Assembly: GCA_963693635.1 (NCBI GenBank)
Contig: CAVOBC010000304.1
Span: forward strand, 1 to 5,971
Direction: 5' to 3'
Length of the DNA: 5,971 nt
Source: CAVOBC01 sp963693635
GTDB lineage: Bacteria > Pseudomonadota > Gammaproteobacteria > Pseudomonadales > Azotimanducaceae
Below the pieces are notes generated by a model. The model was not told where the DNA came from and searched no databases. It saw only the letters and a list, made by a program, of their open reading frames with translations. How positions within the stretch are numbered: the stretch's first letter is position 1; the number at the start of each line of letters is the position of its first letter. This document shows positions 5,938-5,971 of this stretch, piece after piece. Made by a program: the position numbers and the translations under genes.

Positions 5938-5971
5938 GGAGAAGTCTCTCTGTTTGCGTGATCGTGGCGCC

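Overview
The window is GC-rich, with codon use and protein families typical of a Gram-negative heterotroph, most likely a proteobacterium. No marker gene pins the lineage down. It holds no RNA gene, transposase, integrase, CRISPR array or phage gene that I can support. It looks like a catabolic or accessory neighbourhood of flavin oxidoreductase, VOC-fold, crotonase and transport genes.

Layout. On the + strand, bases 1-594 are the C-terminal half of an MFS transporter cut by the window edge. Bases 595-1146 have no convincing intact gene, only a 35-codon remnant (650-757) of a membrane-anchored protein and an ambiguous open stretch on the minus strand (801-953). An intact two-part VOC/glyoxalase-like gene follows at 1147-2052. 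It converges on a minus-strand block, with a terminator-like hairpin between them (2163-2187). Read in its own direction, the minus block is enoyl-CoA hydratase/crotonase (5937-5130), a 320-bp regulatory gap, LLM flavin-dependent oxidoreductase (4809-3733), small VOC protein (3653-3116), ArsR-type repressor (3076 to about 2680) and SRPBCC/AHSA1 protein (2687-2197).

How they may work together (inference). The LLM monooxygenase and small VOC protein would act on an unidentified organic substrate and the crotonase on a CoA thioester. ArsR and SRPBCC form a familiar regulator-effector pair, and their reconstructed ends overlap by 8 bases (ATGAGTGA). The gap before the LLM gene carries an 18-bp near-perfect palindrome over a plausible -35, then an 18-bp tandem duplication that repeats the plausible -10 hexamer.

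The most unusual property is that four of the five minus-strand genes need single-base corrections to read as full-length family members: SRPBCC three, ArsR one, small VOC one, crotonase one. The protein sequence stays well conserved on both sides of each break and I saw no in-frame nonsense codon. That pattern fits sequencing or assembly indels, or very recent gene decay. Raw-read support at these six points decides between them. I did not find a convincing new molecular system; the regulatory gap at 4927-5081 is the best candidate for something undescribed.
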